From: Ligustrum vulgare
Taxonomy: Eukaryota; Streptophyta; Magnoliopsida; Lamiales; Oleaceae
Length of the DNA: 64,000 nucleotides
Assembly: GCA_963555705.1 (NCBI GenBank)
Contig: OY743174.1
Coordinates: 24,617,608-24,681,607, forward strand
Direction of reading: 5' to 3'
Position 1 is the first letter of the stretch; each line of letters opens with the position of its first letter. Below the pieces are notes generated by a model, which saw nothing but the letters and a program-made list of their open reading frames with translations, ran no database searches and was not told the DNA's origin. Positions 11,663 through 22,309 of the stretch are shown in pieces. The position numbers were made by a program, and so were the translations under genes.

Positions 11663-12607
11663 TCTGCGTTTCTGTAGACTGGTAAAATTTTCAAAAAGAA
11701 TTTTCAAGAAATATTTTTCATTATAAGATTTTTATTGATGAAGATTGCCACTGCCATCATTTCGCTCCACCAACTCCGAGGTAAAGAAGTTTATAATGTT
11801 TAAAGTTATTTCAGTATTTCGAATACTCATTTTATTGATTTATGAGAAAGAATGAAGAGTATTTCGGATACTTATGATTTATGAGAAATAAGAATGTATT
11901 TCTTCGAAAATAATGATGTTGTTATGCTTTGTCATAACTTATATGCTTTAATGTATGATTATGAGAAATTTTTTTAAGAAAGAAAACGAGTGTTGAGCAT
12001 AATGGGAACAATATGATTTTATTGAAAATTAAGTAATGGATATTATGTTGAGTAAGTGAATTATTTCCTCTATTTTGAAGAGAAATTTATTATGAAGTTT
12101 GGCCTTGTGAATATTTTGGGAATATGATTTATGGCATATATTTATAAGTATGAGTTATCTTTTGAGCCATTAAGGTATCGAAGGAAGTGATATTGTGATA
12201 TTGAAAAAAATATAATTTGAAATTGTTATGTTGAGGAATTATGAATTGAATTATGGGATATTTTTGATGATATTGAAGTGTTGGAATCGTTTTCAATATT
12301 TTAGATCGTTGTGATCAAATGTGGAGTTATTTGTTATTGTGAGTTATGAAGTATGCTTATGTTTTGGGATAAGTCCAAATTACAAGGGAGACTCTGTTCA
12401 GAATTTTATCAATTGGAATTAAGAGCATGATATGATAAGCATCTACTAAAGAATTAAGGTTAGACATGCAAGTTCATTTACATCACAAACGAGATTTGGT
12501 TGATGATAGCAGAGATTTTATTATTTTCTCATAAGGAGAACACACAAGAGTCACACTGGAAAGGAAATACATGAAACACATGAAAGCATAAGAGAAAAAC
12601 ATGGAAA
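11663..12607. other. Tekay 5' untranslated-like region, no gene
   Basis: AT-rich sequence after the primer-binding site. It begins like a Tekay leader (CTGCCACTGCCATCATTTCG near 11748) but leads into no gag frame; stops occur in all frames. Confidence 0.6.
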
Positions 12608-12840
12608 GATCCTCAGAATGAGAGATGTGTTTCCGGAGTAGCCGTATCCTACCACCTCTGATCTTTTGAGGAAATAAAGAAACCTTCAAAGAGGTGTGTT
12701 TCGAGAGTAAGAATACTCCGTAATCTACCACCTGGAACCTTTGAGGTACACACAAGATTTAAACATTAAGGAAATCCTAGTAAATGGAGGGGTGTCTCGA
12801 GAGTGAGAATACTCCGTACTCTACCCCCACCTATTCTAAG
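12608..12840. repeat. Three degenerate tandem repeats downstream of the LOG gene
   Basis: Copies near 12616-12672, 12690-12752 and 12784-12835 share GTGTTTCGAGAGTAAGAATA, CTCCGTAATCTACCACCT and a TTTGAGG-type end. Relative to the minus-strand LOG gene they lie just past the stop and could be in its 3' UTR. Confidence 0.75.
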
Positions 12841-12902
12841 ATTCACAGAGTTAAGTTTACATTAACCGGACTCCATTTTCGCTTGATTCCCCTTCCTTGC
12901 GA

Positions 12903-13496
12903 TCAATCTATCTTAACCCCTGCTGGATCTTGTATTGAGATATATGACTGCAGCTTATCCAGTAGTTCATCAATAGTAGGAGCAGAAATAAGAAGCCTTC
13001 TGGAAAATGGAGAGATGAATCCCTGTTCCACAGCATAATCAAGAAAAGTTAACAAACCATCAAAGAAATTGTTAACATTCAGAAGTCCAATAGGCTTAGT
13101 ATGGAGATCTAGTTGAGCCCACGAGGTAATGTTAAAGATTTCTTCTAAGGTACCAAAACCTCCGGGCAGGGCTATAAAGGCATCAGAACCATATAGCATA
13201 CAAGTTATGCGTTCATGGATGGAAAATGTTTGAACTTCATGCCCTCGTGTTTTGCCTGCAACATCTACCAAAGGGACAGGTATGACACCGATTACTTTTG
13301 ATTTCTCTGCAAGAGCAGATTGGGAAACACAACCCATTAGACCACTGCTACCACCCCCATATACAAGAGTGATACCTTTTTCCCCCAGTTTCTTTCCAAG
13401 ATCTACAGCCGCTTCTAGATAACCGAAGCCTTTCCCCACTCTTGATCCACAAAATACACAAATAGTTTTGATTTGTCGAAGTTTTGGTGCTTCCAT
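12903..13496 (-). CDS. LOG: LOG-type cytokinin riboside 5'-monophosphate phosphoribohydrolase, captured copy
   Basis: An intact, intronless 197-codon ORF of the LOG (lysine-decarboxylase-like) family. These enzymes hydrolyse cytokinin riboside monophosphates to active free-base cytokinin plus ribose 5-phosphate in the cytosol. Visible features are a Rossmann start with CVFCGS (residues 13-18), YGGGSSGLMG (46-55), IHERI (93-97) where canonical plant LOGs have an H-x-R-K version, and the family signature PGGFGTLEE (111-119). The C-terminus stops soon after the last helix, so the protein is slightly shorter than the usual 210-220 residues. The ATG at 13496 is preceded by a TATA-like TTTAAATAG about 80 bp upstream. 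It lies antisense inside a Tekay-like retroelement, 328 bp downstream of another open ORF. Plant LOG genes normally have several introns, so an intronless copy suggests capture from mRNA. Activity is not proven. Confidence 0.88.
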   Translation of the reverse strand: MEAPKLRQIKTICVFCGSRVGKGFGYLEAAVDLGKKLGEKGITLVYGGGSSGLMGCVSQSALAEKSKVIGVIPVPLVDVAGKTRGHEVQTFSIHERITCMLYGSDAFIALPGGFGTLEEIFNITSWAQLDLHTKPIGLLNVNNFFDGLLTFLDYAVEQGFISPFSRRLLISAPTIDELLDKLQSYISIQDPAGVKID

Positions 13497-13565
13497 CTTT
13501 GATAGTATAGAAGAGAAAACTTACGAAGAAGATGTGATTTTGGGATGCCTGAACTATGAAATATG

Positions 13566-13578
13566 TTTGGCTATTTAA
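13566..13578 (-). promoter_or_regulatory. Putative TATA box of the LOG copy
   Basis: On the minus strand GCTTTAAATAGCC lies about 75-80 bp before the ATG. A nearly identical TTTTAAATAG precedes the neighbouring ORF, suggesting each ORF has its own core promoter. Confidence 0.45.
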
Positions 13579-13824
13579 AGCCGGAAAAATTTACTGTTTT
13601 TGATTGATTCTGAAAAAGTAAAGATTTATTTTTGACAAAATCGGCCAACTTTTGACTGTTTTACCAAAGATATCACCTTTCGGTGATTTATTTCCAGCTT
13701 TATCAAACCTCGAGAAAGGAAAATATATTTATTTCCAGCTTTTTTCAAAACTCGAGAAAGGAAAATATATTTTATTTCCAAAACGCGTGAAAGAAAAGCA
13801 ACAAAATATTTTAAAAGATTTACC

Positions 13825-14376
13825 TTATATCATTGCTGAACTGCCAGAAGCCTCATTTTGTAAAACAGACTGGCAAACAGGATCTTTCGATATTATATTT
13901 TGGAGACTATAACGATTTTTGTCCTCGTTAAACTGAGCGTATAGGGAGAGAAGTTCACGTTGTACATAACCACTTGGGTGCGTCTCAAGAGTCAGTCGAA
14001 TATCATCCAAAGACTCCTTACTCAGTCCACCCTTTATGAATTCGATTTTATCATCCCGATTAGTAGAAGAATATCCTACTGATTTGCAACGAGTATCACA
14101 ATTCCAACGAGCACATTTGTAGCAACCACCCAGCCTTTTTGCTCTTCGTTTCTTTGCGAACGTGCTTTTGCCTAAACCAGGCATGTGCTTTGGAAATGTT
14201 GATGGTATTTCACCAGATAGTCGAACCTTTGCTTCGATCAACCAGCGAACATCTTCTGGAATACCATGAGTCATCAGCAACCTCAATCTTTCGAGCCTTA
14301 TTCTATAGATCTTTCTCAGATCATTCATAGGAAGACTGGAATAATACTTGCGGATGTTTGTAAGGATGATATCCAT
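13825..14376 (-). CDS. Small basic zinc-finger protein resembling plant RNA-virus nucleic-acid-binding proteins
   Basis: An open 183-codon frame starting at the first ATG (14376). Its middle carries GKSTFAKKRRAKRL (residues 69-82), a basic patch directly followed by a compact cysteine cluster C85-x2-C88-x4-C93-x3-C97, then a charged DDKIEFIKGG segment (108-117). A basic patch plus small zinc finger plus this trailing segment is the layout of the viral nucleic-acid-binding protein family (Viral_NABP/Carla_C4 type) near the 3' end of carla-, viti- and related Betaflexiviridae genomes. Those proteins bind RNA and act in silencing suppression or symptom induction. The N-terminal 65 residues and the C-terminal 65 residues match nothing I recognise. 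It lies upstream of LOG on the same strand. Alternative: an unrelated host zinc-finger protein. Viral origin is an inference from motif layout. Confidence 0.6.
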   Translation of the reverse strand: MDIILTNIRKYYSSLPMNDLRKIYRIRLERLRLLMTHGIPEDVRWLIEAKVRLSGEIPSTFPKHMPGLGKSTFAKKRRAKRLGGCYKCARWNCDTRCKSVGYSSTNRDDKIEFIKGGLSKESLDDIRLTLETHPSGYVQRELLSLYAQFNEDKNRYSLQNIISKDPVCQSVLQNEASGSSAMI

Positions 14377-14407
14377 TGTTTGATGATTCAACCTCTTCCC
14401 AGCATGA

Positions 14408-14418
14408 ACTATTTAAAA
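14408..14418 (-). promoter_or_regulatory. Putative TATA box of the NABP-like ORF
   Basis: On the minus strand GCTTTTAAATAGTTC sits about 35-45 bp before the ATG at 14376, leaving room for only a very short leader. Confidence 0.4.
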
Positions 14419-14419
14419 G

Positions 14420-15105
14420 CGTAAAGGATCTGAGTGAATCCGCGTGATGTTGTGACCAGCAAGAAAGCGCAGGATTATTTTAATGAAAAGAGGAGACAGA
14501 ATTTATGCGCCGTTTACTTTATTGATAAAGGAAGAGTTGATGATAAGATTTGAGATATGAAATATTTTTCTTGGATTTTGGGTACTGATATTTTGATATA
14601 ATAATCAAGGTATAGAAATAATACGGGAATACGTGAAAGAGAAATAAGGACCGTATTGAATCAGAATTCATACGTATATACAAGTGAAAGAAATACTTTG
14701 CAGGAAATGTGGTGATATTTAAGTAAAGAATCTTAGTTTGGAAGATATTTGTTTAATGAATTTTTGGGTTACAAATATTGGAATGATAAGTTGATGATAT
14801 TATGTTGATATGTTTGGATATATTACGTAGAGAGAATATTCAGGTAATTCTTTGATTATTTTGGAAATATTCGATGATAAGAAGAAAGGAAAATTTTTAT
14901 GATATGATATATCAGTAAAGATTTGTTGAAATTTTAGAGATATATACGAATATTTGAGGTCACATGATACGATGATAAGTGACAAGTTACATGAATACTA
15001 CAAGATATGATGAAATATCACATACGATTGGGAATTTTCATTTTGATTCAAAAGAATTTATGAGTAGACATATGTCTATAGAAAAAGTCCATGTTCTTGA
15101 GAAAA
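14420..15105. other. Unassigned segment between captured ORFs and pol remnant
   Basis: AT-rich with stops in all frames. No recognised domain; it may be decayed pol or captured flanking sequence. Confidence 0.5.
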
Positions 15106-15107
15106 CA

Positions 15108-15165
15108 AATTGATGCATTTAGTCAAAGTCCAGTGGGTTAAATATGGTAGCGATGATGCTACATA
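15108..15165 (+). pseudogene. Remnant of Tekay/chromovirus pol C-terminus
   Basis: The frame reads KLMHLVKVQWVKYGSDDAT then a stop, matching the LVKVxW...EATWE stretch at the end of chromovirus pol. It lies 80-150 bp before the polypurine tract, as in complete elements, and shows the interior once carried gag-pol. Confidence 0.65.
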
Positions 15166-15227
15166 AGAAGAAAAAAAAAAGAGATTCTGATTAAGTATTC
15201 AGAAATCATAAGATCAAGTAAGTTTAA

Positions 15228-15261
15228 TTTCGAGGACGAAATTATTTTAAGGAGGTAAGAT
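15228..15261 (+). promoter_or_regulatory. Polypurine tract of the Tekay-like element
   Basis: CGAGGACGAAATTATTTTAA then GGAGGTAAGAT ends directly at the LTR start TGTAGCGACCC. This arrangement is typical of the Del/Tekay 3' end. Confidence 0.85.
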
Positions 15262-18200
15262 TGTAGCGACCCAGAATTTTTACTCAATTAATAATTATTT
15301 TAATATTTAGAAACTTGTGTTGCTACTATTTCACCCATTGTTTTGAAGTTAACGCCGCGACGTGTTCGTCTAGCCAAGTCAAGAAATATCGAATTTGTTC
15401 GATTTTAAATTAAAATCCGAATTTCTAAAATTATGTTATTTTAATTATTTATTCAAAGTATTATTTTCAAAATTATTTTCAGTCCAAAATATATCTGTTT
15501 TAAATACGTTTCTTGATCGAAGTTAGTCTAATTTTTAGTTGATTACTTCCCACATTTTGCATTCCTCTTTATTCTCCTTTCCACCTCATTTCCAACCTAT
15601 ATCCACCATCAAAGCAAACACCATCATTCTCATCATCCTCAGCATCGCCGAAAGCCATTTCCAGTCCCTACTGCCAAGTTGAAACCTTCCATGTGCAGTT
15701 TCCCCTTTCCAGCTCCATTCTCATATTCCAACCATTCTTTCCAGCAAAGTTATAGCCTCCACTTTGATCACCAACTCCACCTATTTCAATGTTCAACATC
15801 ACCACCAAATTCATTTCGGAACCATTCGACAACCACTCCAATCCACCAATCTACCGCCTATCACCATACACTGCCCTCTACCATCGTCACCATCGCCGCT
15901 CAATCAAACCACCACCAAGTTGCATCACAGCTGATCATTTACAACCAGCAGACGATATCACTCCCTCTGATCACCACTACTCAATTTTAAATCACCAAAA
16001 CCAACCACTGCTAAATTTCATCAAGCAGCCATTCAATACATTCACCACCACCGAATCAAGCAGCAACCATCATCCACCGACGCTGCTATTTTCAATACCA
16101 ATCCGCCCCTTTCACCATCAGTTCGCCGACCATCAACTAGCTGCCAAAAAAAAACTGCAGCCGCCGCTTGCAGCCCCAAGTCAACACCCAATGCCATCGC
16201 TACCTTCTTCACCATTTCAACCGCCACCAACTCAGCACCCTCATCACCCATTTTCGAATCAGCCACCTCGAACCCAAAATCAACCCAAACCCAAGAATAA
16301 GCCAAACAAAGTACTTACCTCACCTCAGACCACCATTGGACAGATTTTGGCCGAAAAGCACAAATCCGATTTCGATTTCCAGCTTTGATTTGGTTTCGGT
16401 TTCACACAATAAACCACCCAAATAACTTCCTTCAACCACCCCACTGCTACCCTGGCAGCCGCCGCTTGACCACGGCGTTTCACCGGCAAATCGCCGGCAG
16501 TACCTCCGCCGGACCCAAACTCTGCGTTTTTCTCTCGGACTGATTTAGAGTGACGTTGTGAGAGAGAGAGAAAGTAAAGATCTGAGGATATATTTTAATA
16601 TATTTCGAAAATTGCTGTTTAGTCCCTCAGTTTCCAAAAATGAGTTTTTTTTCCAGCCCTTTTAGTTTTAAACTTATCAATTCAGTCCCTACTGCTTTAA
16701 AATGATTTACTTCAGCCCTTTAACTTTAAACTCTTTTATTTCAGTACCTGCTGATTTATTTTAAGCCCAAGTTTTAAAAGTATTCATTTTAGTCCCTTAA
16801 CTTTCAAAATATTCATTTTAGTCCCTCAACTTTCAAAACATCAATTTTAGTCCTCAAATTATAATTTATCATTTTGAACTATATATTCGATAGACTAAAG
16901 TGACTTATTGGCTAAGACGAAGCGTACGGAGAATTTAAAGAAATTGAAGTCATTCCCGCTCAACTTTGCACTCGTCGAATTTGAGGTAGACTCGCACTTA
17001 TTAATTGATTTAAATTATGATTTCATATGAATGTCATGTGACTTGTGAAAGTCAATTTTCAAGAAAATTAAGTATGTTTTATGAAAGGTAAATATACCTT
17101 ATGTTTTTATGAAAAGTAAGTATACCCTATGTTTTTACGATAATGTTTTATATGTTTTGGATCATTGCTATGCACATAAGAATTCTTACCACCTAAGTTC
17201 GGTAAAATTCTTGTGTCTCCATAAGTTTATGAGGATTTACCACCTAAGTTCGGTAAAATTCCTGTCTTTCCATATGTTTATGAGGATTTACCACCTAAGT
17301 TCGGTAAAATTCCTGTCGCGTATGTTTATGAGGATTTCGATCCTATCTTATGTTATGATGGAAATGATCCCTATGAATTTCATGAATTATGTTTTGGTAT
17401 ACTTACTGTTATTATGATCTTACTGTTATTATGATTTTACTACATAAGAATTCTTGCCACCTAAGTTCGGTAAAATTCTTATATTTATGAGGATTTCGAT
17501 CTTATCCTATGTTATTATGATCTTACTGTTATTATGGTTTTACTGCATAAGAATTCTTGCCACCTAAGTTCGATAAAGTTCTTGTGTCTATTTATGTTTA
17601 TGAGGATTTCAATCCTATCTTATGTTATGCTTTCAAAAGAAATTATGCTTGGCATAATTAAAATGTTTTTATAAGTATATGGTTTTCAAAGAGCTGTTTT
17701 CAAAGAGCTATTTTCAAAGAGCCTATTATTTTCACAATATGTCTCGTGCTGTAATGCACAATATGAGTTTTATCAAGAGCAGTTTTATAAAGAAGCTCTA
17801 TCAATGCCCGTTTTATAAAGAGCCGGGATTTGTGTGTTTAATCATCTTATAAATTAAATTAATTTGCGATGAGTCTACTGAGTATTTCCCCCATGAAATA
17901 CTCACCCTACTTTTTAACAATTTTGCAGATTTCGGAGACGGTGGCGAGCGATGAATGATGGTGGCAATAATCGTTAAACAGTTGAAAGTTTGACGTTAAT
18001 GGTTTCCGTATTTTCCAAACAATCGAATAATTTAGAGAAGTTCATTTATTTGAGAAATTATGACATTGGCAATTTCTTTACAATATTAATGGTTCGATTT
18101 ACTATTTCAAATGGTTTCATAAATGTTTTCAATTTTATCGGCCATTACAGTTTATTTAATGTTGCAAAAAATGAATTTCAATTATTTCTTCCGCAAAAAT

Positions 18201-18266
18201 ATTATTCGAAAAATTTAGACAGAAAATGACGTAGTGAATCGGGTATACGGAACTCGGGGCGCTACA
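15262..18266 (+). repeat. Tekay-like 3' LTR, 3.0 kb, complete
   Basis: Begins TGTAGCGACCC and ends GGGGCGCTACA, so the LTR ends are themselves an imperfect 11-bp inverted repeat. It carries low-complexity ORFs (15679-16425), a GC-rich block near 16440-16520, several AGTCCCT-type repeats (16620-16860) and the CCACCTAAGTTCGG repeats. It is related in architecture to the solo LTRs at 45788-62752 and 58801-62236. The right flank begins TGAAT, the expected 5-bp duplication; the partner copy is deleted. Confidence 0.88.
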
Positions 18267-19254
18267 TGAATACTATAGCAGATAACACAAAGCATATGGG
18301 TATATTTATATCCCCTATCGGACTTTGTGGCAATTGATACAAGTCTAATGAAATCTCAATCTTTCGAACTTAAGAAATCACAACCTAAAATCATACAACT
18401 AGTGATCAAGTAATTGCATGATAAAAAAGTATAAATCAATTGCTCAAACCCATGAATTATGAAATTAAATGATAATCAATACATAAAATCCGGAAATAAA
18501 TGCTTCATCACAATTCTAACATTAAAAATCTAGCCTAGATATATAATTGAATATAAATCACAAAAGGAATGGATAGATGTCACCCTATTCATGCCCTTGA
18601 TCTTCGTTCTTCAATTGTGTCTTGGCTTGGAATGAATCCCTCCGCAGTCCGACAGTGTTTTGGCCTCTCTTTCATGAATTGGGAACCCCTAATCTCGTGC
18701 CTTTTGTCTGGTATTTATAGATTTCCCCGAAAATTAGGTTAATTGAGGAGAAAACTGCTGAATTCTGCGTAAAAATCCCAGCTGAGGCCCAGTCGGGACT
18801 ACCGTGCTACCACACGGTTCAAAAGTGCGCGATCGCATGACTCTGCAGGTAAACTTCAGTTGCTGAATTTTTTGACCGTGCGACCGCACGGTTATACGGT
18901 TTAAGGCCATTTTTGACTTTCAAATGTTACAAGTTGGTCCCTGTCTTTTAATTGCACAGCAAGTCCTCCAACTTCTGATTGTTGCAATTTAGCCCCTGAA
19001 CTTCTGATTTCTTCAAAACTCGATTTTTTTCTTCAAATTAACCATTTGATTGACTGCATCAATTCTTGATTTGCTCACTTTGACACTTTTTACATTCAAT
19101 TGCTCAATTTTAGCTTCAATTCCTTTGTTTTCTCGACTTTGGGATTATTTCTGAAATGTAAACAAATAACGCAAAATAAATAGAAAATATTCTAAAACAA
19201 ACATATAAAATCCTACTTTTAGGATAGAAATAAGTGTATAAAATACACTTGTCA
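18267..19254 (-). repeat. Athila LTR, part (interrupted by the Tekay element)
   Basis: Matches 2435-3420. Its right end is followed by AAAAC, the same 5 bp that precedes the left LTR at 2022-2026. The two ACCGTGCG dyads are present at 18801 (mutated) and 18875. Confidence 0.88.
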
Positions 19255-19748
19255 AAAACTAACAATATTAGTAATCAAACTAAATAGAATATAGAAATAA
19301 TTCAAAGGGTTGTAATAAAATTTAAATCTATGTTTTCATATCTTTACGTTTTTCCACGTTGTATTGGATTTCGTCCTCAAGCCTCAAATTGTCTAATACG
19401 TTTTGAAAGCCCTAAAGTTTCAATAAATTATATCAACAAGCTACAAATTAATAATAAGATTCAAATTCAGGGTCTCCCCTATAATTTGAACTTATCCAAA
19501 ATGTAGGGAGACCCTGCTATTCAAAACTATCAACTTTTCAACAATCACAACATAAATGCATCAATTTCACTACAACTCCACAATCAATTTCACTACAACT
19601 CGACAATCAGTTTCTCCAGAAATCCACAATTATTTCATGAAATTTTTCCTAACTTACGTGTTCAATATCGGATTGATATCTAATTAGGTAAAAAAATAGA
19701 GAATACCAATGGTCTTACTTCTAAAAATACGATGCTAAAATGAGTTTC

Positions 19749-22132
19749 TTAGTTTTCATTGCCTTCATGGTGTTGGCCAAGTAAGTTATAACACCATTTA
19801 CATTTGTTCTTACTGAAATCGACGCAATGTGTGTCGGAGACTGAATCCAATCGATTCAATACCGTATTCCTGACACAACTCATGGAGGTACCTGAAAAAT
19901 AATTAAACCAATAAATAGAAATAAAATAATGATTTAAATTAGAGTTATAATTTTTATGAGAAGTATTACAATGAAAACACTTGTAGGATAGATGTATCCA
20001 ACCATTGCATCGTAAGCAAGTCGGTGATGTCTCTGACTGTAACGAAAAAACCATCCTCGAACGCACAATTAAACATGGGGGCATCTACGGGCACCTGGTA
20101 GAAGTCATCACCAATAGGCAATTGAAGGAACGGAGTTTGTAACATTTTGCAATTATCACCCAAACGTTGCAACATCTCATCATCAACAATCGCAGGTCGC
20201 TGGGTAGATGACATTTCGAAACTCTGAGGCGTTTTTCCTTTATTAGATTTCTTTACCTGTTGTGGTGCCTCTTCCTGCAGCAAGACAATTTTTATCATCT
20301 TAACGTTTTATACAAATTTAAAAGAAATTAATATTGACTGAAACTTTTATATAACTAAACGTTATTACCTCTCCAAAAATCACCAACTCCTTAGGCCATT
20401 GTAAGAAGCTTCCAATAGCTTCCCCTACCGTGGTGTGGTGTTGATATGGTACTGGAATATAGAACGCTTCTGCACCATCGACAATGTGGTCAATGGACAC
20501 CTTAACATGATCAGGCCAAAGAGGTTGATGATGCACCACCCTCTCGGATCCGGCTAGATAAACCATCCCACTCGCACTATTTGTTTCACACCATTAAGAC
20601 TTATGGCGAGACGACAAGGAGTCGGCTTCTATTGTACAACATCATTGAACATATATGTTAGGCACTTTCAGTAGAAATAACATAATTAATGGTAAAAAGT
20701 TCTAAATAATTTAACATTACATACCTGAATTCCATTAAATGGATCTAGATCCACGGAGTGGCAACTGGTGCGAGTTGGTGGTCGGGCCTGTGGAGTTACG
20801 TCCACCTCGGCCTCAACATTTAAGCCTAAGCACTGGAGGATAGCATTGTATTTAGTCTGCATACTATGGTACTCCCTCTGCATAGTATCAAATTTACTCT
20901 GTATCTCCGACATGGTCTGATGCCTGACCCGCTCGGCAATACTATCCTCCATTTTGACCTGATCATCTCCTTAATATCGTCTACTGAGACGACCCCACAT
21001 GAATGTCTAATGTAATCATCAGGCCTACCGTAAACATCCCTCGTGGTCACATAGATGCCATACCCCCTCACCCTACCAGGGTGATCCGCCTCTCCAAGGG
21101 CTTCACTTAAGATGTCATGATGTCTACTTGCCACAAATGTCCCCTGCGTGGCCTGCTCAGCCTTTTCAACATATTAACAAAAAAATGAAAAGTAAATATA
21201 AGTATATATTTAAGTAAATTTGAATTTAAAGTATGAAAAAATAATGATGATATACTTACAATTTTGTCAAACACTCCCCTCGTTTTCTCGTTGGGGATGT
21301 AATAACTTCCATCTTCGTTCTTCTTAGATCTAGCTCGAATCCAATCTAAACTTCAATCCTCACTTACAATTGATGAGCTAATCATGTCGCATGAAGAACC
21401 AGAAGATAGTGGGTCACTAACAAGCCACTGTGGCTTCAACCAGGCATAATCAATTGAGCCCATATAATGTGGATGCTCGTTTTGCAATTGAGCATCCCTT
21501 GCCTTCTTACTTTTTTCCTGAAAAATGTCACATCATGTACTTAGTTTTAAACTCATTAAATCACATGCGTACATTTAAATATACCATAAATTTCTCCATT
21601 TGGCGTTCTTTCTTGAACGACTCACATTGCTCTTCCGTTATAAAATCATAAAGCTGCGTAGGAGATGTATATTTTGGGTGGTCATGTGTAATATAATCAT
21701 GAACCAGATGAGTCTTGAAATCTTTCCATTGCATCCTCGCTACTTTCATAACCTTTTTTTCTGAGTCATCAGGGATGTTGAACTCCCTCTGAAAGACAAA
21801 TATAATATGCGATGTTATAAAAAAAAATTACGAAACGTTATCAATTAACTATGTATGAATTGATAGTACCTTTATTTCTTCCCAAATCACGTCCTTAAGG
21901 TCGGGATCAACCTTGTGCCAATCGTTGATGTTTATGTCAACATGAATACGGACCAAACACCCAACATAATTTCGGAAGTTCTTCTTGCCTGGTCCGATTG
22001 GCCTCTTTTCTCATCGAACTCGATGACATTCACTTCCCTCGCCTTCTTCATGTTCTTGCACATTGTTGGTCCTCTAGTCCTTTTTGTGTGGGTAGTACGA
22101 TGATCATCTGAAGATGCTGAAGACTCGGCCAT
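19749..22132 (-). pseudogene. CACTA second gene: PTTA/En-Spm-type transposase-associated protein with Ulp1-like end
   Basis: Starting from the ATG at 22132 (MAESSASSDDHRTTHTKRTR), minus-strand segments encode a basic N-terminus, a PTTA/En-Spm-like region (21561-22100, containing HDYITHDHPKYTSPTQLYDF), a segment with DVYGRPDDYIRHSCG (near 21040), a coiled-coil stretch with QREYHSMQTKYNAILQ (near 20870), and a C-terminal part with FVTVRDITDLLTMQWLDTSI that leads in related genes into a Ulp1-type cysteine protease fold. Segments fall in different frames: some gaps carry splice-like GT/AG borders, others are probably frameshifts. The Ulp1 catalytic residues are not seen; the gene fades out toward the Athila insertion. 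Confidence 0.72.
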
Positions 22133-22309
22133 TATATTGAGACCACTGTACAAGGACATGCACATATAACAACGTATATATATATTTTTATATTTCAAAT
22201 TATTGTTATCAAAATCACAAATGAAATTATTCACAACGTATAGAGCATATATAAAGAATAAAAGAAAGTTATAAGCAAGAATGTGTAAATGAACTCACAA
22301 AATTAATAA

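Larger units (their letters stand above)
9167..18266 (+). mobile_element. Tekay/Del-like LTR retrotransposon with inverted 5' LTR and captured genes
   Basis: The 3' LTR (15262-18266) is preceded by a polypurine tract and a scrap of pol C-terminus. An initiator-Met-type primer-binding site lies at 11649-11662. The element is therefore plus-oriented with an internal region of about 3.6 kb. Its 5' LTR is present only as an inverted copy (9167-11648). It inserted into the Athila LTR: the right flank TGAATACTATAGC continues Athila sequence seen intact at 2435. The left flank and outer end of the 5' LTR were lost by deletion. Instead of gag-pol the interior carries a LOG-type gene and a viral-NABP-like ORF, both antisense. 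Confidence 0.82.
2027..19254 (-). mobile_element. Athila-type Ty3/Gypsy retrotransposon, rearranged
   Basis: The plus-strand left end is TGTTCACGCTCC and the right end is CACTTGTCA, so on the minus strand LTRs run TGATAAG...GTGAACA. Both outer ends are flanked by AAAAC (2022-2026 and 19255-19259), a 5-bp target duplication. A purine tract follows the left LTR on its internal side, as expected for a 3' LTR in minus orientation. Coding capacity is limited to gag-protease (6544-8793); no RT, RNase H or integrase is seen. The interior between 8779 and 18266 is not normal Athila sequence but a duplicated Gypsy/CACTA junction plus a Tekay element. Confidence 0.85.

Noticed and set aside
9167..17730. 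Long terminal inverted repeats of a MULE or foldback DNA transposon
   Set aside because: TG...CA LTR ends, primer-binding site, polypurine tract, pol remnant and related solo LTRs with 5-bp TSDs fit an LTR element better; the inversion is secondary.
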